From Branchiostoma floridae (taxonomy: Eukaryota > Chordata > Leptocardii > Amphioxiformes > Branchiostomatidae): DNA of 64,000 bases. The notes under the pieces were generated by a model that did no database searches, had not been told where the DNA came from, and saw only the letters and a list, made by a program, of their open reading frames with translations. Shown here in pieces: positions 23,128 to 36,500 of this stretch. The DNA lies in contig NC_049980.1 of assembly GCF_000003815.2 (NCBI RefSeq), positions 11,223,816 to 11,287,815 on the forward strand, read 5' to 3'. The position numbers and the translations under genes were made by a program. Every line of letters begins with the position of its first letter. Position 1 is the stretch's first letter.

Positions 23128-26100
23128 ATGCAACATCCAGATGACCACTCGGCCGGCAGAATGGGACAGTCTTGGAGCAGGTACTACGGACCGGAGGTCA
23201 CACAGGAGTCGGACGACGAGTGTTGGGAGGAAGACCCTCGGGTGAAGCGCCTGAGAGCGAACGGGCGCCTGCCGCCAGCCCGGGCGGGGAGGGAGGGCCT
23301 TGCTAGGGCGATCCGAGACTTCGGCTGGGAACTGGTGAGTGCGAGGTTATCAATGCTTAATCCGTCTCAACTACACTCTATTTAGAGATACTGAAGTGTG
23401 CTTCAACGGAGTATGAAGGCTCCTTGATTTAAACATGGATATAATTTTCATAACCAACAATATTTTGAGCTGACTTATCATGTCCGCAATTAGACGTTAA
23501 AATTGAGGTTAACTTGAACTTTTGAATTTATCAAAACCATTATTTTGGGAATGAAAGCAGAAGTAATTTACCATAACAAAATGTATTCAGAATCTGCACC
23601 CCCTGTAGCTGTAGTGTCTACTAGACGTATATCCCTGCAGTGCCTCCTGAAGTGTCTGTATCCAATTCCTGTAGTGACCGAAAGACTGAAGTGACCGTAG
23701 CCCTGTAGTAGCCGTGCCCTCTATAGTGTCTGTATGCCCTGTAGTGTCCATACCCACCCCCAAAGTAACCGTACCCCCCATAATGTCCATCGCCTTCTTC
23801 CCAAGGATGGTATCAATGGTATTGTCTGTTCCTCCTGCAGTTAATACCCATGCAGTTTCCGTACACCCTGTAGTGTCCATACCCTGTAGTGTCCATAGAC
23901 TCCATACCTAAGTGTCCATACCCTGCAGTGTCCATACCCTGTAGTGTCCTTATCCTGTGGTGTCCATGGCCGTAGTATCCTTACCCCCTGTGGTATCTGA
24001 CAAAGTAAACCAGTGGTCTTCAATGATGAGTGAGTGAGTGAGACATCATTGATGAGACATTTCACGTCTTGAATTCAGTATTTTAATCACACAAAATTGA
24101 TCGGCCTGGAAGAAAATGAAGACTGGATGGTCTCACATGTGTCAGGCTTTTTATATGAGGTGGCAAATGTGTGGGGAGAGATGGGTTGAAAAGAAGAGAA
24201 TTAGCTTTACACCTGCTTCTCTTGTCCTCGAGCTTCAACTCGAGTTTAGGTGTCATATCATGCAGATAAACCTTACACCCATGTTTTCTTCATATTCCAA
24301 TAATATATTTTCATCTATGTGGTACATTGATGTTCCTGTATTTTGGACCTGTACCTAGATAATTTTTGCAGTACTGTACTGGAACTGTCCTTGGTACTGT
24401 TTACACATCCCCTACTAACAACTTATAATTAGCATTTATACTCTATGGTTAATAGGGAAACTGCAAAAGATAATTGAGCTGGAAATGTTACTAGAATGTT
24501 GACAGTGCACACATTTAGACTGCTCTGACTACAGAAGCAACTGCAGTAGGGGACTAAAGTTGAAAAGCTGGCATCCAGGCTATCCCACACTTGACTCCAG
24601 GATGTCAGTTTGATATCCAATGATGACATGTGTCCGTAGCATTCAGACTCTTTAACTGGTTCACCTTCTTTGACCAGGTGGTTCCACAGGGAGGGCGGAA
24701 GAGACCCGTGAGACTGAGGTCATCCTGGAGTTCCAAGGACACCAGGGACTATCGCAAAGGCTACCCTGTGAGTCTTCCATGCATATTGCTAATGTTGATG
24801 TGGTTTGAATTGTGTCCAAATCAAACCAGACAAATGGCATGAAAATGATAATATACTACAGGAAGGTACTACTTATGTCAGCTATTGAATTATGATGTGA
24901 ACTTGATTCTTTTTTCATTTTTTTGCTCCAGGGGAAGAGGTCTAACCCAGGCGTCAATGAGAACTACAAGTTCTACATGAACGAACTGAAGTCAAAGCCA
25001 GATGGTAGATACTTCTGGATCAGTTGCACAATATTTGATATTGATTTGATGTATGTAATATTGATATATGAGAGTGATTCACTGTCTCATAGCACAAAGA
25101 AGTATTACACTTACAAAATGCCATAATATGTGATTGATAGGTTTAAAAATGTTAGATGCTTCAAGTTTAAGATTAGTGTAACTTTGTACAACTTGGAAAT
25201 GCGTACAAGAATTTCTTGTCTGTACATGTGGTTCTATGGATTTTCCAACTTAGTCTTAGCAAGGACGTTATATGTCCGCCCTACACAATGCCGATCTCTG
25301 CGCATGACAGAAATGCTCCCCAAATAAGGAAATTTTCGGAAAACAGCTGGGTTCGGAGCGAGTCCTCGTGACGGCTCGGGCTGTCTGACGTCATAGCAGT
25401 GCTCATTAATATGTAATTTCCAGCAAAACCCCGCCAAAAGCCGCACCGGACAGTCTATACAAAGAAGTACCGTGCCGGGGAGGAGACAAAGAAACGCAGC
25501 GGGACGAAACAATGGGCGCAGCGGGGTGTTACTTACGTACTCAGTCCTTCTCATATAACGTCCTTGGTCTTAGATCCTGACAAAAATGACAATGCTGTAA
25601 TATGTCCAGGACAGCACCTGCCTGGTTTAGGATTTTTGATGTTTGACTATCTGACCCGTCTCCTCCCCCTTCTGACAGGTGACTACATCGACAACATCCA
25701 CAGGGACTGGTGGGGAGACTATAAGCGTCTAGAGATGCATCATGGGTACATCCAATGGTACGTCCTATGTTAATCTTGTATCCAAGCCCGTATTTAAACA
25801 AAAGAAAGTGACGCAATATATTCAGTTTCCTCAATTGTCAATCTGCATCACTTGATAGTTACTGAATCTGAAGAGTAGTTTTGTACTTTTCAGGTTGTTC
25901 CCCATCAGAGAAGAGGGCATGAACTGGCAAGCCATGGAGTTACAAGAACATGAAATCAAAGTAAGTTCTCTTTGAAACTGTTGTTACTTGATCAAGTATC
26001 CCAACAAACCTACTGGTAGTTAGCATCAATGCCATTCTGAAAGATGGTTAAGTTCTCAAAGCTTTTCACATATCAATGGTCAACATAAAAGGCTACCTTA

Positions 26101-28104
26101 ACCAATATACATGTATTGGACAATATATCTCCGATTGCATGCAGACTAGTAAGTCAAGCCCTTCAATTACCCTAAATAGAAATGTATTCAAGCAAGGGCT
26201 TTGCTGAGCAACAATGGTCCATTTTACCCCATTCTCCAGAGAATTGAATGTGAACCAGAAAGGCCACATTTTCGACAAAAATACAGGATAAAAATGTATC
26301 AAACATTCTGAGTTTTGATTGGCTAAAGTTGGAAGAATGTGGCCAGTAGGCCAGCAAAAACAATAAGTTTTTCTTTGGAAACTTAATGAAATTATAAAAA
26401 ATGGCCAAAATATAATCTTCAGGTTCAAGTGTTAAACCTGGTTGCTGAAAGTTGAGATGACCCTACATGTGTTTGTTGATGTGTAACCCAGCTGATTATG
26501 GAGAACCCAGAGGCCCATGCCAGGATCCTCAAGTCTTACGAGTTAATGCTGGACTTCTATGGTATGAAGCTGAAGAACAAAATGACTGGGGAGATCGTAC
26601 GCTCTGAAAACTGGGAGGAAAGGCTCAGCCACCTTAACAAGTCAGTCCCTCTCTACTACTCAGTGCCTCTCCGCTACAAATTGTATTGCTTATACAAAAT
26701 GTATTTGCAGAATATGCAGAATTCAAGAAAATCATTTTTTTCATAATGATTTATTCTTTTCATCTTCAGATAGCTGGGATGAGTTAGGTTATAAAAGCTT
26801 ATTTCCAGGATGGCCTAGTATATTCAGAACAAAACATTCAGTGTAGGAGAAACATTACGCAAAACTCATTGAAAAAATCTGATTATATCAAAAATAAGAT
26901 TGTTGTCCATAATTCAAAGTCGCATTGTCAGACAGTTTTTGTGGCCTAAGGGTTGTTGTCTTTCTCCCAACAGTTCATATCACAACTACTTGCGCATCAC
27001 ACGGATGTTGAAGTGCCTTGGAGAGTTTGGCTACGAGCACCTGAAGGCTCCCTTCATTCACTTTGTGCTGCGGGAGGCTCTGGTAAGTAGGAGTCCTGCC
27101 AGTAGAATTTTACATGTCGTGTTGTTGTTTTAGAGGAGAAGATGCAAGGCAGTGAACTAAGGCACAAGAAGATGTGACAGAATCATCTGATGGTGTTACT
27201 GAACTTTGTAACATCTGGCTATACACTTATCGTTAGGTTTCTCAGTCGGTCACTGGTTTGTAGTCTATTTTAGACACATAATCCAAGGAGTATCAGAAGA
27301 CAACAATTGTGTTAAGCCTAAAACTGCATACCACCTCTTAACATGCCAGGTTTGTACAAAATCTTTCCTTTGTCCTTTGACTGGGAAAAAAATGTCCCAA
27401 TTCATTCATACCAATCATTCCCCTTTATTATCAATCAGGTGGAGAAGACCCTGTCTAACACCATTGAAAGCTGCTTGGACTATTGGCTTCACACCATTGT
27501 CAGGAAGGAGGATAGGATAGGCCTGCTTTGTCTGGCTGACCAGCTGTGGGATGTCGACCCTGCAAAGGAAGCTGGGAAAAGTACAAAGGGTGCTGGAAAA
27601 GGTCATGCTGCAAAGAATGCTGGGAAAGAGTCAGCTGGAAAGGATATCGCAAAAGGTAGGCCTGCAAAGGCTGCCAAGAAAGATGAAGGAACAAAAACTG
27701 AGGAGAAAGATGAAGTTGCAAAAGAAGATGGCGAAGCTTCAAAGTGTACTGAAAACTCATCAAAGACTGAAGGGGACAAGAAAACAGAAACAGATGTAGG
27801 GGGTATGGGTGACTGTCCCAGAGAAGATGGAGACGGGCAAGAAGAGAATGATGTAGTCATGGAGCCTGCTGGAGAAGCAGAAGACACAGCCTGCACAGAC
27901 CATCCTGTTCAGGAGACAGAGAAACACCAAAGTGCCAAATCAGTCACCAAAAGTGGGGAGGAAGTGATGGAACAAGAGATCGAAAGTGAAAAAAGTTCCC
28001 CAAAGACAGACACTAAAAACACTGATGCAGGAAACACTGAAGAGGGGAAAGATGAGGTGACAACTAAGACAGACTCCAAGGACATCCCTGAGGGAAGTGA
28101 ATAA
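23128..28104 (+). CDS. OGFR: Opioid growth factor receptor (OGFR), 8 exons
   Basis: OGFR binds the peptide Met-enkephalin (opioid growth factor) and restrains cell proliferation; it acts at the nuclear envelope and in the nucleus and is unrelated to G-protein opioid receptors. Exons: 23128-23334, 24678-24767, 24932-25004, 25679-25757, 25894-25960, 26492-26640, 26974-27082, 27439-28104. All have GT-AG borders and compatible phases, giving 479 residues. Residues 1-99 are a variable lead. Residues 100-295 are the conserved OGFR domain, including NYKFYMNELKSKPDGDYIDN, RLEMHHGYIQWLFPIRE, LMLDFYGMKL, NYLRITRMLKCLGEFGYEHL and ESCLDYWLHTIV. Residues 296-479 are a Lys/Glu/Thr/Ala-rich low-complexity tail of loosely repeated lysine-plus-acidic clusters, where vertebrate OGFR also carries imperfect repeats. 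The ATG at 23128 was chosen because it follows a promoter-like segment or acceptor; an upstream in-frame ATG exists but lies in unlikely sequence. The gene is convergent with NF-YC. Confidence 0.93.
23600..23995. repeat. Minisatellite in OGFR intron 1
   Basis: Degenerate tandem copies of a unit of about 17-18 bp, ccctgtagtgtccatac, run for nearly 400 bp. It is purely intronic. The repeat holds a frame open on the minus strand that reads Gly/His/Tyr/Trp-rich, which I regard as an artefact. Confidence 0.85.
25270..25560. other. GC-rich island inside OGFR intron 3
   Basis: A CpG-richer block contrasts with the AT-rich intron around it and holds a full cAMP-response palindrome, tgacgtca, near 25388. 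It may be a mobile-element insert or an intronic enhancer or promoter. No inverted ends were found. Confidence 0.4.
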
Positions 28105-30592
28105 AAAGGATCTATGGGAAGTCAAGGACTGTACTTCATCTAATCAGGACAATCCTGTGGACCAAAAAATGTTGGAAACATAATCTAATTACCTGACGGA
28201 ACACTAGATTGCCTTAATGAGACCATGTTTTGAAATTACGTGCTGCACTGATTTTGCATTGAAGATCACACAGTAGAGTAGCAACAAAATACTGTCATAT
28301 ACGTAGCCCTTTTCTTGCTTAGTTGATTCTGTCAACAGAAATATGGCAATCAGTTGACAAATAATGTCAAATGCCTCTAAAGTTTCTCAAGCCCACCCCC
28401 TTTACAAAATGTATGTTGTCAGTTTAGTTTATTATCAACAGTTCTCAAATGTGAATCTATTTGAGTATTTCTGATTTTTCTTCAGATTTATAGTCTACAT
28501 GTAAATTGGGAAACATTGCTGGTAATAGTGCTGCACCACTATTGTGACAGAAAGCACTGGCAGTGTTGAGTGGTCCTTTGATGAAAACATAATCCACACT
28601 TCAGTAGATCTATTCCTTTAGGGCAGCTGCTGCTTCTATTCATTAAAAAATAATAAAAGATTTTAATTGTAACGGTTACAGTGCTATATGTAGTATACTT
28701 GTTCTGGTAATGATACTTATGAAGTAAAAAGTTGTGTTTTAGTATTTCTATGCAAAAGAAATAATTGACCAATTGTTGCTTATTTTAAGTCAGTGTTAAA
28801 GATTGGCCATGTACATGTATACCATTGCTTCTCACAGTAATCTATCAAACTGTAAAAACACTACTCCTGACTTGATTCTGTCAGGTGACCCAGTGCTATG
28901 TGTAGTATTTTTTTGCAGTATCAAATAGTGTGTTAAATGTAAGTCCCAACTCTAATACTTCTCCAGAAATTACAGAAACATGGAGAAATGAAATGAATGT
29001 ACCCTTATATGTAAATTGTAGCACTGGGCTGCAGAGCTTAATTGATTTGTGCAGTTGGAGAAAACGATCATAGTACACACCACTGCTTTGACAGTACAAT
29101 GTGTTGGAGGGGGTTGTGACAATATGAAAAACCATATTAACAATAAATCGTATTTCTTGAACAATACTTTGTGATATTAGTTTTCTTCTCACACATCATT
29201 TTACACTTGATCTGCCTGTAGTAACTTAATAGCAGAAAGGAAAATCTACTGTTTCCTCACAACTAGAATATTTGGGAATGTTGCTTTTAAATTCGTAACA
29301 GTTAATATGCTGATGTCACTGGTACACTCACAATAATATGTTTTCCCTTTGGTAAACAAATATTACGCCTTACTTAAAAGAAACACAATGACACAGTGTA
29401 TTCAACAAAGTGTATTGGGTTCAACCAATCATTTTAGATGTTTACATAGATTTTGACTTTACTCTCTGACTGGTCAAAATTATTACCTATATGTTCTAAA
29501 CTAGTGCCAAGTACAAGTCCATACATAAGAGTTAAGACTACCTACTCTTTGAGTAGGAGAATGTTCACAAAATAAATTGTAATCAACTACATGTACATAT
29601 ATAAGAGATTGGACATAAGATGATTTAGGAACTACCTAGATTGGAAGGAGCTCCTTTTATTTACTTATTTATTCAGCACTGATAGGTACATGTAAAATAC
29701 ATAACCCTCTTTCCACTGGAGGATGTGACTGCTGAGTCACAAAAAGTTTGAAAATCGCTCAACAAATTAACAGATTAAGAATATATATGTTCACATTTTG
29801 TTGTTTTTTATACTTATGCATGGTGTATCATGTTTCAGTTACAAAATCAAGGATCACAAAAATCCAATTTTGCTCCATAATACTGATCACTGTCTAGTGG
29901 AAAAGGGACCTACCAGTAAATACAGCATGTAACCACTTAAACATCATAGTAAAAAATACTGAATCCGAGACAGTAACAGCAAGCAATGACGTTTCTGCCA
30001 ACAAACAATTTTACAATTGTGGATGGAGCTACTCCATTTAGAAGGTCCAGAAATGGTTTCAAAGTCGTTCAACATGGAAAAACAGCTTTTCTGCCTGGCT
30101 CTTCCTGAGATATTTATCATTCAAGACCATGTGCTGAAAAATATGTGCAAAGATAAAGAATCATAATGTCTGACATGGAGAACTACTACGTATACTACAG
30201 TGATCTGATATCCTGTCAAATATCTTAAAAAGATATTGTATTTACCTCAGTACCAGAAAGGTAATAATGTTATGTACATATGATGCAATTGAATGTGTTG
30301 CCGCTCTTGTACAAGTCTTTTTATTTATTCTCCAAACTTATCCTTTAATACTCAGTTATAATAATCATTCCTGTTGCTGTCACGCTTGCTTAAGCAGTGA
30401 AATTTGCTGTATTTTGGGCCCAGAGGACATTGTCATTTCTACATTTTTTCAAACTTGCTCCTCTGATAGTATACCACAATGCTGCCCAAGGAAGATCACG
30501 GTCTGTTGATCTATACGTAACTTCTGTAAATATAACATGGCATATGATGTCTCAACTACAAAACACAGTTGGCACTGCTAAAGTCCAGTTCA
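28105..30592. other. Convergent 3' UTRs and intergenic sequence of OGFR and NF-YC
   Basis: AT-rich and non-coding. Candidate poly(A) signals for OGFR on the plus strand include aataaa near 28651 and 29141. On the minus strand candidate signals for NF-YC (read as tttatt on the plus strand) occur near 30322 and 29656. No gene lies between. Confidence 0.6.
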
Positions 30593-33500
30593 TCAGGTCT
30601 GCTGTTGCTGTTCCTGTTGCTGTCCATCCTGCTGTAGCAGCGCTGTCTGCTGGGTGCCTGCTGTTCCCCCAGAGGGGCTGGACTGTGCCACGAAGATCTG
30701 CTGAGGGGTAGGGGCCCCACTGGTGGGGATGTTCACCTGCTGTAGGAGATATTGCTGGGGGTGGGAAAAGCAGGATTTGTTCTTAAGATCTGTAGCATAC
30801 TCCTCTTTAAGGATAATTAGCTTATAGTTAGCATTACAAATAGACAAATTTAGAAATTATGGTTCTTCTTAAAGCCCCTGTCAAACAACTGGAAAATCCC
30901 TCTCGTCTGAACTACTGAATGACATTTTTGGCAGAAACACAACCAGTGTTCTCTCACTCTTTTTCATTGGTTGATGCCCACAGGTCCATGAGCCCCACCC
31001 AATGTGAAGGGGTAGATTTTCAGACCCCAATAAAATGTTTGATTCTTTAGAGACTTTTGAATTTGAAGAACTTCTGGTGATCAACGAATACGGCAGAAGC
31101 TCGCTGACGTTGAAACAGCCCTTATACTATATCATAAATTTAAGTACAAAGGGATCACAATCTGCTTCATGTGAAAATCAATTCAGTAATTCAGACACTA
31201 AGGCAATGGCAGTATCATGCCTACTAAGCAATGTGTACCACTACAAACATTCTCCCTACCTGCCCATCGGCAGTAAACTGTGTGAACTGCTGCTGCTGTT
31301 GTTGTTGTTGCTGCTGCTGTTGTGGCTGCTGTCCAGCTGGTACAGCTATCTGCTGTACAAGCTGTCCCTGCTGTGGCTGCTGTTGTTGTTGCTGCTGTTG
31401 TTGCTGTTGTTGAGGAGGCTGGGCTAGCCTGATATACTGTAGCTGGCCACCTTGTACCTGGACCTGAAGAGAGGAATAAACAAGCGTTCGCAGAACTCAA
31501 CCTTCGTGAAATGGGTGATGGTGCGGTGGTGCAGGGTTTATTTGTAGACGTGTCATTGGCTAGCTTTAGTTCTGTGTCGTCCACAGAGCGTCACTTGTAA
31601 GTGGAAGTGAGAAGGCGAGGTGTTGAGAGGATGTTGTTGGTTTTAAATATGAAACTGTGAGGTGCATGTCAGGATGAGCGTTTTCTACGTCAGGCCGACA
31701 TTATTGGAGACTTTTGTATGTCATTAAGAATCTAAAAGGCAAGTTACTTGGAATCTTGGCAGTAGGTGGTCAATGTTATCTGTGAAATGCATTGAGAAGT
31801 TGTAGAATATAATGCGAAGACAAAGGGTTTGTGGTTTTTACTATGGAATGGAATGTATGTGTACGTTATGGCCTGATACAAATTGTGTAAAATGAAACCG
31901 TGTCTCTACGATTTACGGGAGATGAAGAAGGCCTGCTTACGCTTTTTGGGAGAAAGCATGGAGACCGTCACATAGGAAGGTGCGCCGAAAAAAGGGATTT
32001 AGGCAGTAGCTGTATTTTAAAAGTATTCTATCATCCATCCTTTCTTGTTTGTGCACATGACACAAACTGTCCTGTCCATTCATTTCCATGGACAAAGCAA
32101 ATACCTTTCATTGTCTTTTGAAGATAAAGACTTATAATGACTGGGCTAAAATCTACTGTTGCATCAAAATATCAATAAAATAACACATAAAACAATAACG
32201 TTGACCACATCAACGCCGTCATTGGTGAGATCCACATAAATGATCTTCACATCCCCAGCGAACACCTCCAAAATGTGATGGCTGGTGTCGTCACGGAATG
32301 CTCCTCCTCAGGTACATAAAAGTATAACTTCCATTTTGGGCTTGCGACTTGGAACTCATGGAACTTTTCAGATGACCCCTTTTCTCTTACCCAATCGTTT
32401 TAGTAACCTATCAGTACAAACGGCATGAATCTGCTAACTAGCACCTGCGACCTACCCTAGATTAAATTGCAGAGAAATCAAGACATCAAAGTATAACTAT
32501 CCATCTGGGCTTGCGACTTGTGACTCATGGAACTTTTGACATGACCCCGTGCGTGTCTCTCACCTAATCGTTCTCGCGACATGTCGGTACAAATGACGTG
32601 ATTGTGTTAATTACCACTTGTGTCCTTGTTGTGAGCTACATACTCTACATTACATCGCTTGGAAAACAAGACATAAAAGTATAACTTCCATTTTGGGCTT
32701 GCGACTTGGAACTCATTGAAATTCTGACATGACCCCGTGTCTCTTGCCCAAACGTTCTCGCCACATATCAGTACAAATGGCCGTACCGTGGCGGGAACGC
32801 TTTATCCGCCCGCACGGGGCTTGTCAGTCAATAGGACTATACGCCTCGCGACACCTTTTCTGTCCGGGATAACATAAAACATGCATAATTTCTTCCTTGG
32901 AAGAGAGACCAAATGCTTATCCCGACAAGAAATTTGTCCAATTTCAGCAGGTAGGATAACAAATCCACCGCCGGAAGCAAATGTATCAATGGTTGCAACA
33001 ATGATGATGTCGTAACATTCTTTGTTTCACAATGCAGTCCACTACATTGTGTATCCCATATGTCTAATGTAAACTCCCTATAAACAATCTCATCAATGAG
33101 TCAATGACTGCAAGTTACTGTGAAAAACAAACCCTGCTTTGTTCATCAGTGTATTGTACCGGTAGTAACTGTTACATGTGCAACCCTTTTAAAACGTGTA
33201 ATACACGCCCCTGTATACAATATCATCATTGCCCTTAGTCTACAGATTATCAAATCTTATGGGGAACATGCACACCCCATCATGTATAATGTACTGTCCC
33301 TATAAACCATTTTCTCTATTGCGCAACTATGACCTTTGGGATCACTTCCTGTTGGGACGGGGTAAGCATGAAGCCCTTCGGCATGACGTAATATTACCTA
33401 AATATAGCACGATTGCGTAATACCCACGATTGCGTAATACCTACGATTGCGTAAAACCCATTTTCCACCTACAAACATCCCCTGCAAAACCGTCAAAAGC

Positions 33501-36500
33501 CACTAAACGAAAAAATGCCTCGTACGTTTCTTCTCCTTCTCAAGAACTACCCACATACCAAATATCAGAGCAATGTGTCCAGCCGTTCGCGAGCTTTTCT
33601 GTACACAGACACGCACCATACAACGGTTTCCAAACATACCTATTGCATTCTGCTAATTACCTCCTAATTTGCATAATAATCATACAATTACATACATCAC
33701 TACCTAAGCTATCTGCATACCTACAGTCATTCCGATCCATCGACCCCTGCTTCCATAATTCCTTCTCAAAACCTAACACAAGAATGACTTTCACCGCCCC
33801 AGCAAAACCCCTAAGTGGCCAAAACTTACACACCTTACTATTCATTTATACAGCTACTTACCACTTAAAAATCATCACCCAAACATGTCCCGAAAAAAAA
33901 AAATCAAAACCGGAAGTTCTGCTGCAGTACAATAACACTCCGCCAGAGCGCCCTGCCGTAACGCAATTCCTACCATTCCTTCGTCATGTCTAACCCTACC
34001 CACATACCAAATATCAAAACAATCCATCCATGCCTTCCCCAGTTATCAGGCTGACAAACGTCCCTCTCACAAAAAAACAGCACTCAAAACAAACCCTTCG
34101 TAAACGAAGGGAACAAGTCAATGAAGTTTCTTCTAGGTAGTTAAATTGTGTTGTTTAACTTTTTCAGCTTTATAACCTCCAGCTTCTCAACCTAATCTTG
34201 CTTCCTATTTGTAATAATTGTGCCTTGTGAAAAAAACATATTGAACTAGTCCAATGATAGGTGCTTTATCTGCTCTTTCCCCTTCATATTTGCTAGAGTT
34301 TTTGCCATGCATGTGTCTGCTGCTTATGATGAGAGGGACTAAAATCAGGAACATAAGCAAGAGAAAGTTAAACTTAGAATACAATTGTATCTGTACCCTG
34401 CCATGATAGCCAGCCAGGTTGACAGCCCAGCCTTTCTGTAAACCCTACAACTGCAAGAGGTACATTAGACCTGCCCAAGTAGGGTCCTGCAGTCCTTCCT
34501 TAGGCCTACATCATGTTTCCAAACTGGAGCCCAGACAGGCAGTTTTGGGGAACGAAAAGTAAGATATAAAAGACACCAAACTACACAAGACGTAAAGAGA
34601 ACAGTCGCGGGCATTATTTGTGTAGATTTTTACGTATACATTTCTGTCTTATGTGTCCCGGCCGGGTCCAGGTTTGGAAATGTGACATTAGCCTTACCGG
34701 TATGTGCATTCAACCTGCCCAAGTCTGGGCCAGTAGTGTGTCCTTACTGGTATGTGCTGGATCTGTCCTGTGTTAGGGTCAGTAGTGTGTCCTTACCGGT
34801 ATGTGCTGTATCTGTCCTGTGTTAGGGTCAGTAGTGTGTCCTTACCGGTATGTGCTGGATCTGTCCAGTGTTAGGGCCAGTAGTCTGTCCTTACCGGTAT
34901 GTGCTGTATCTGTCCTGTGTTAGGGTCAGTAGAGTGTCCTTACCGGTATGTGCTGGATCTGTCCAGTGTTTGGGTCAGTCTGCTGGACCATGATGGTCTG
35001 GATGCCCTGCTGCTGCCCCGGCCCAGTCTGCACCTGGATCACCTGCGGAACAGACGTCGCCTGGGAGACATCTGTACTGGATGACATCACTGGCGCCTGG
35101 GAAAAGGGTACATTGTATCAGCTCTATCAGGACAGGTAAAACTGCTCTACATTCCAATTTTCAAATCTGTTTGTGCATGTCTTATACTAACTGAAATATA
35201 AACAAAACAGGGTTGTCTGTAGGGCCATTTTGGGATGGGGAAACCATCATGTTGGTTTTGCTGGGAACTTACCCATGTAGTAAACACATCTTATACTAAG
35301 CATACACTATGTTGGGCAAACAGTTCCCTAACAATGTTTTGCCAGACTTTGACTTACAGTGTTGACGGAGACTGCAGCTGGTTGTGACTGCACCTGGGTC
35401 TGCACCTGTTGCTGCACCTGCGCCTGCACCTGTTGCTGGATGGGACTCTGCTGGACCACAATCTGGGGAAACAGAGAGCATCGCACTCTACAGGACTTGT
35501 AAAGGAACAAGAATCACCAGTTTGACACATACAACTACTTACCATTTTCCTTTCACAGTCTGCAAAAATAGCATGGTAGGCATGTTTCTGGATTTATGTT
35601 ATACAGACTGACTTAAGAATACAGAGGATTTGCTGTTATCTGTGAACTGTGCTTACAAACATGCCGTGATGTCATACTGAAAGAGACACCTGTTGTAAAA
35701 GGATGGACCAGAAAGGCTTGTAGGAGAGGAGTACAGGTGAATTAGTTTTTTACTTTGTATGTCCACAGTTTCCCTGTCATTCTTTCTTACAATGCATCAT
35801 GATAAATTTCCCAACTTCCTTTATTATACGTAATGGATTCATTTCACCTCTTGTACAATTTTTGTCTTTTTATTTCACATAAAACCCCACACCATGAACT
35901 TTTCTGATCCACTCCAAAGGAATGTAATGTAAGATAACATAATGATTAGTAAAAGTTGGTTAAAATTTTGACTGTTGTCAGTGCCAAGGTTTTCTTTTAG
36001 CACAAAATTTGCATTTGCTATGTTGTTAGACAGCAAGTAGAATGGAATGGTTTGATAATATTAGAGGAATGAGTCAGTTATTTTGAGGTAACTTGTAACA
36101 AGGATGTTCAGTGCTACAGCTTATGACCTCAGCTCACCACCTTCTTGCTGGAGAATCTGGTACATCACCACCAAAAACACAGTCAAACCTGTTCAAGTTA
36201 TCACCTGTAATTAAGGCCCACCTGGCCAATATGACCACATTTTGGTGGTCCCTTAGATAATTTTTCTCATGAGCACAACTTGCTGCTCAAGAATTATGCA
36301 TTCTGCGTATACTGACCAACTGATATCTACATCACTTTTATGTACAATGTACGTCTGATAATGTGTATGTCTGAACATTAAAACTGCAAATTTTTACTTG
36401 TTGTAAGCAATAAGTTCAACATGGGCTTGGCAATTACAACAAAACAGCAATGATCATCCTGTGTAAGTGAAGAATTTCCAGATAGATCTAGCTTTTGGAA

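Noticed and set aside
23587-24065. Gly/Tyr/Trp/His-rich minus-strand ORFs
   Set aside because: They arise from the minisatellite in OGFR intron 1.
31035-31584. Leu/Cys- or Ala/Thr-rich ORFs opposite and beside the NF-YC exon
   Set aside because: They are shadows of the CAA/CAG polyglutamine tracts.
33430-33993. 187-codon plus-strand ORF
   Set aside because: Low-complexity Ser/Thr/Pro composition, inside an NF-YC intron that contains anonymous repeats, with no splice or family support.
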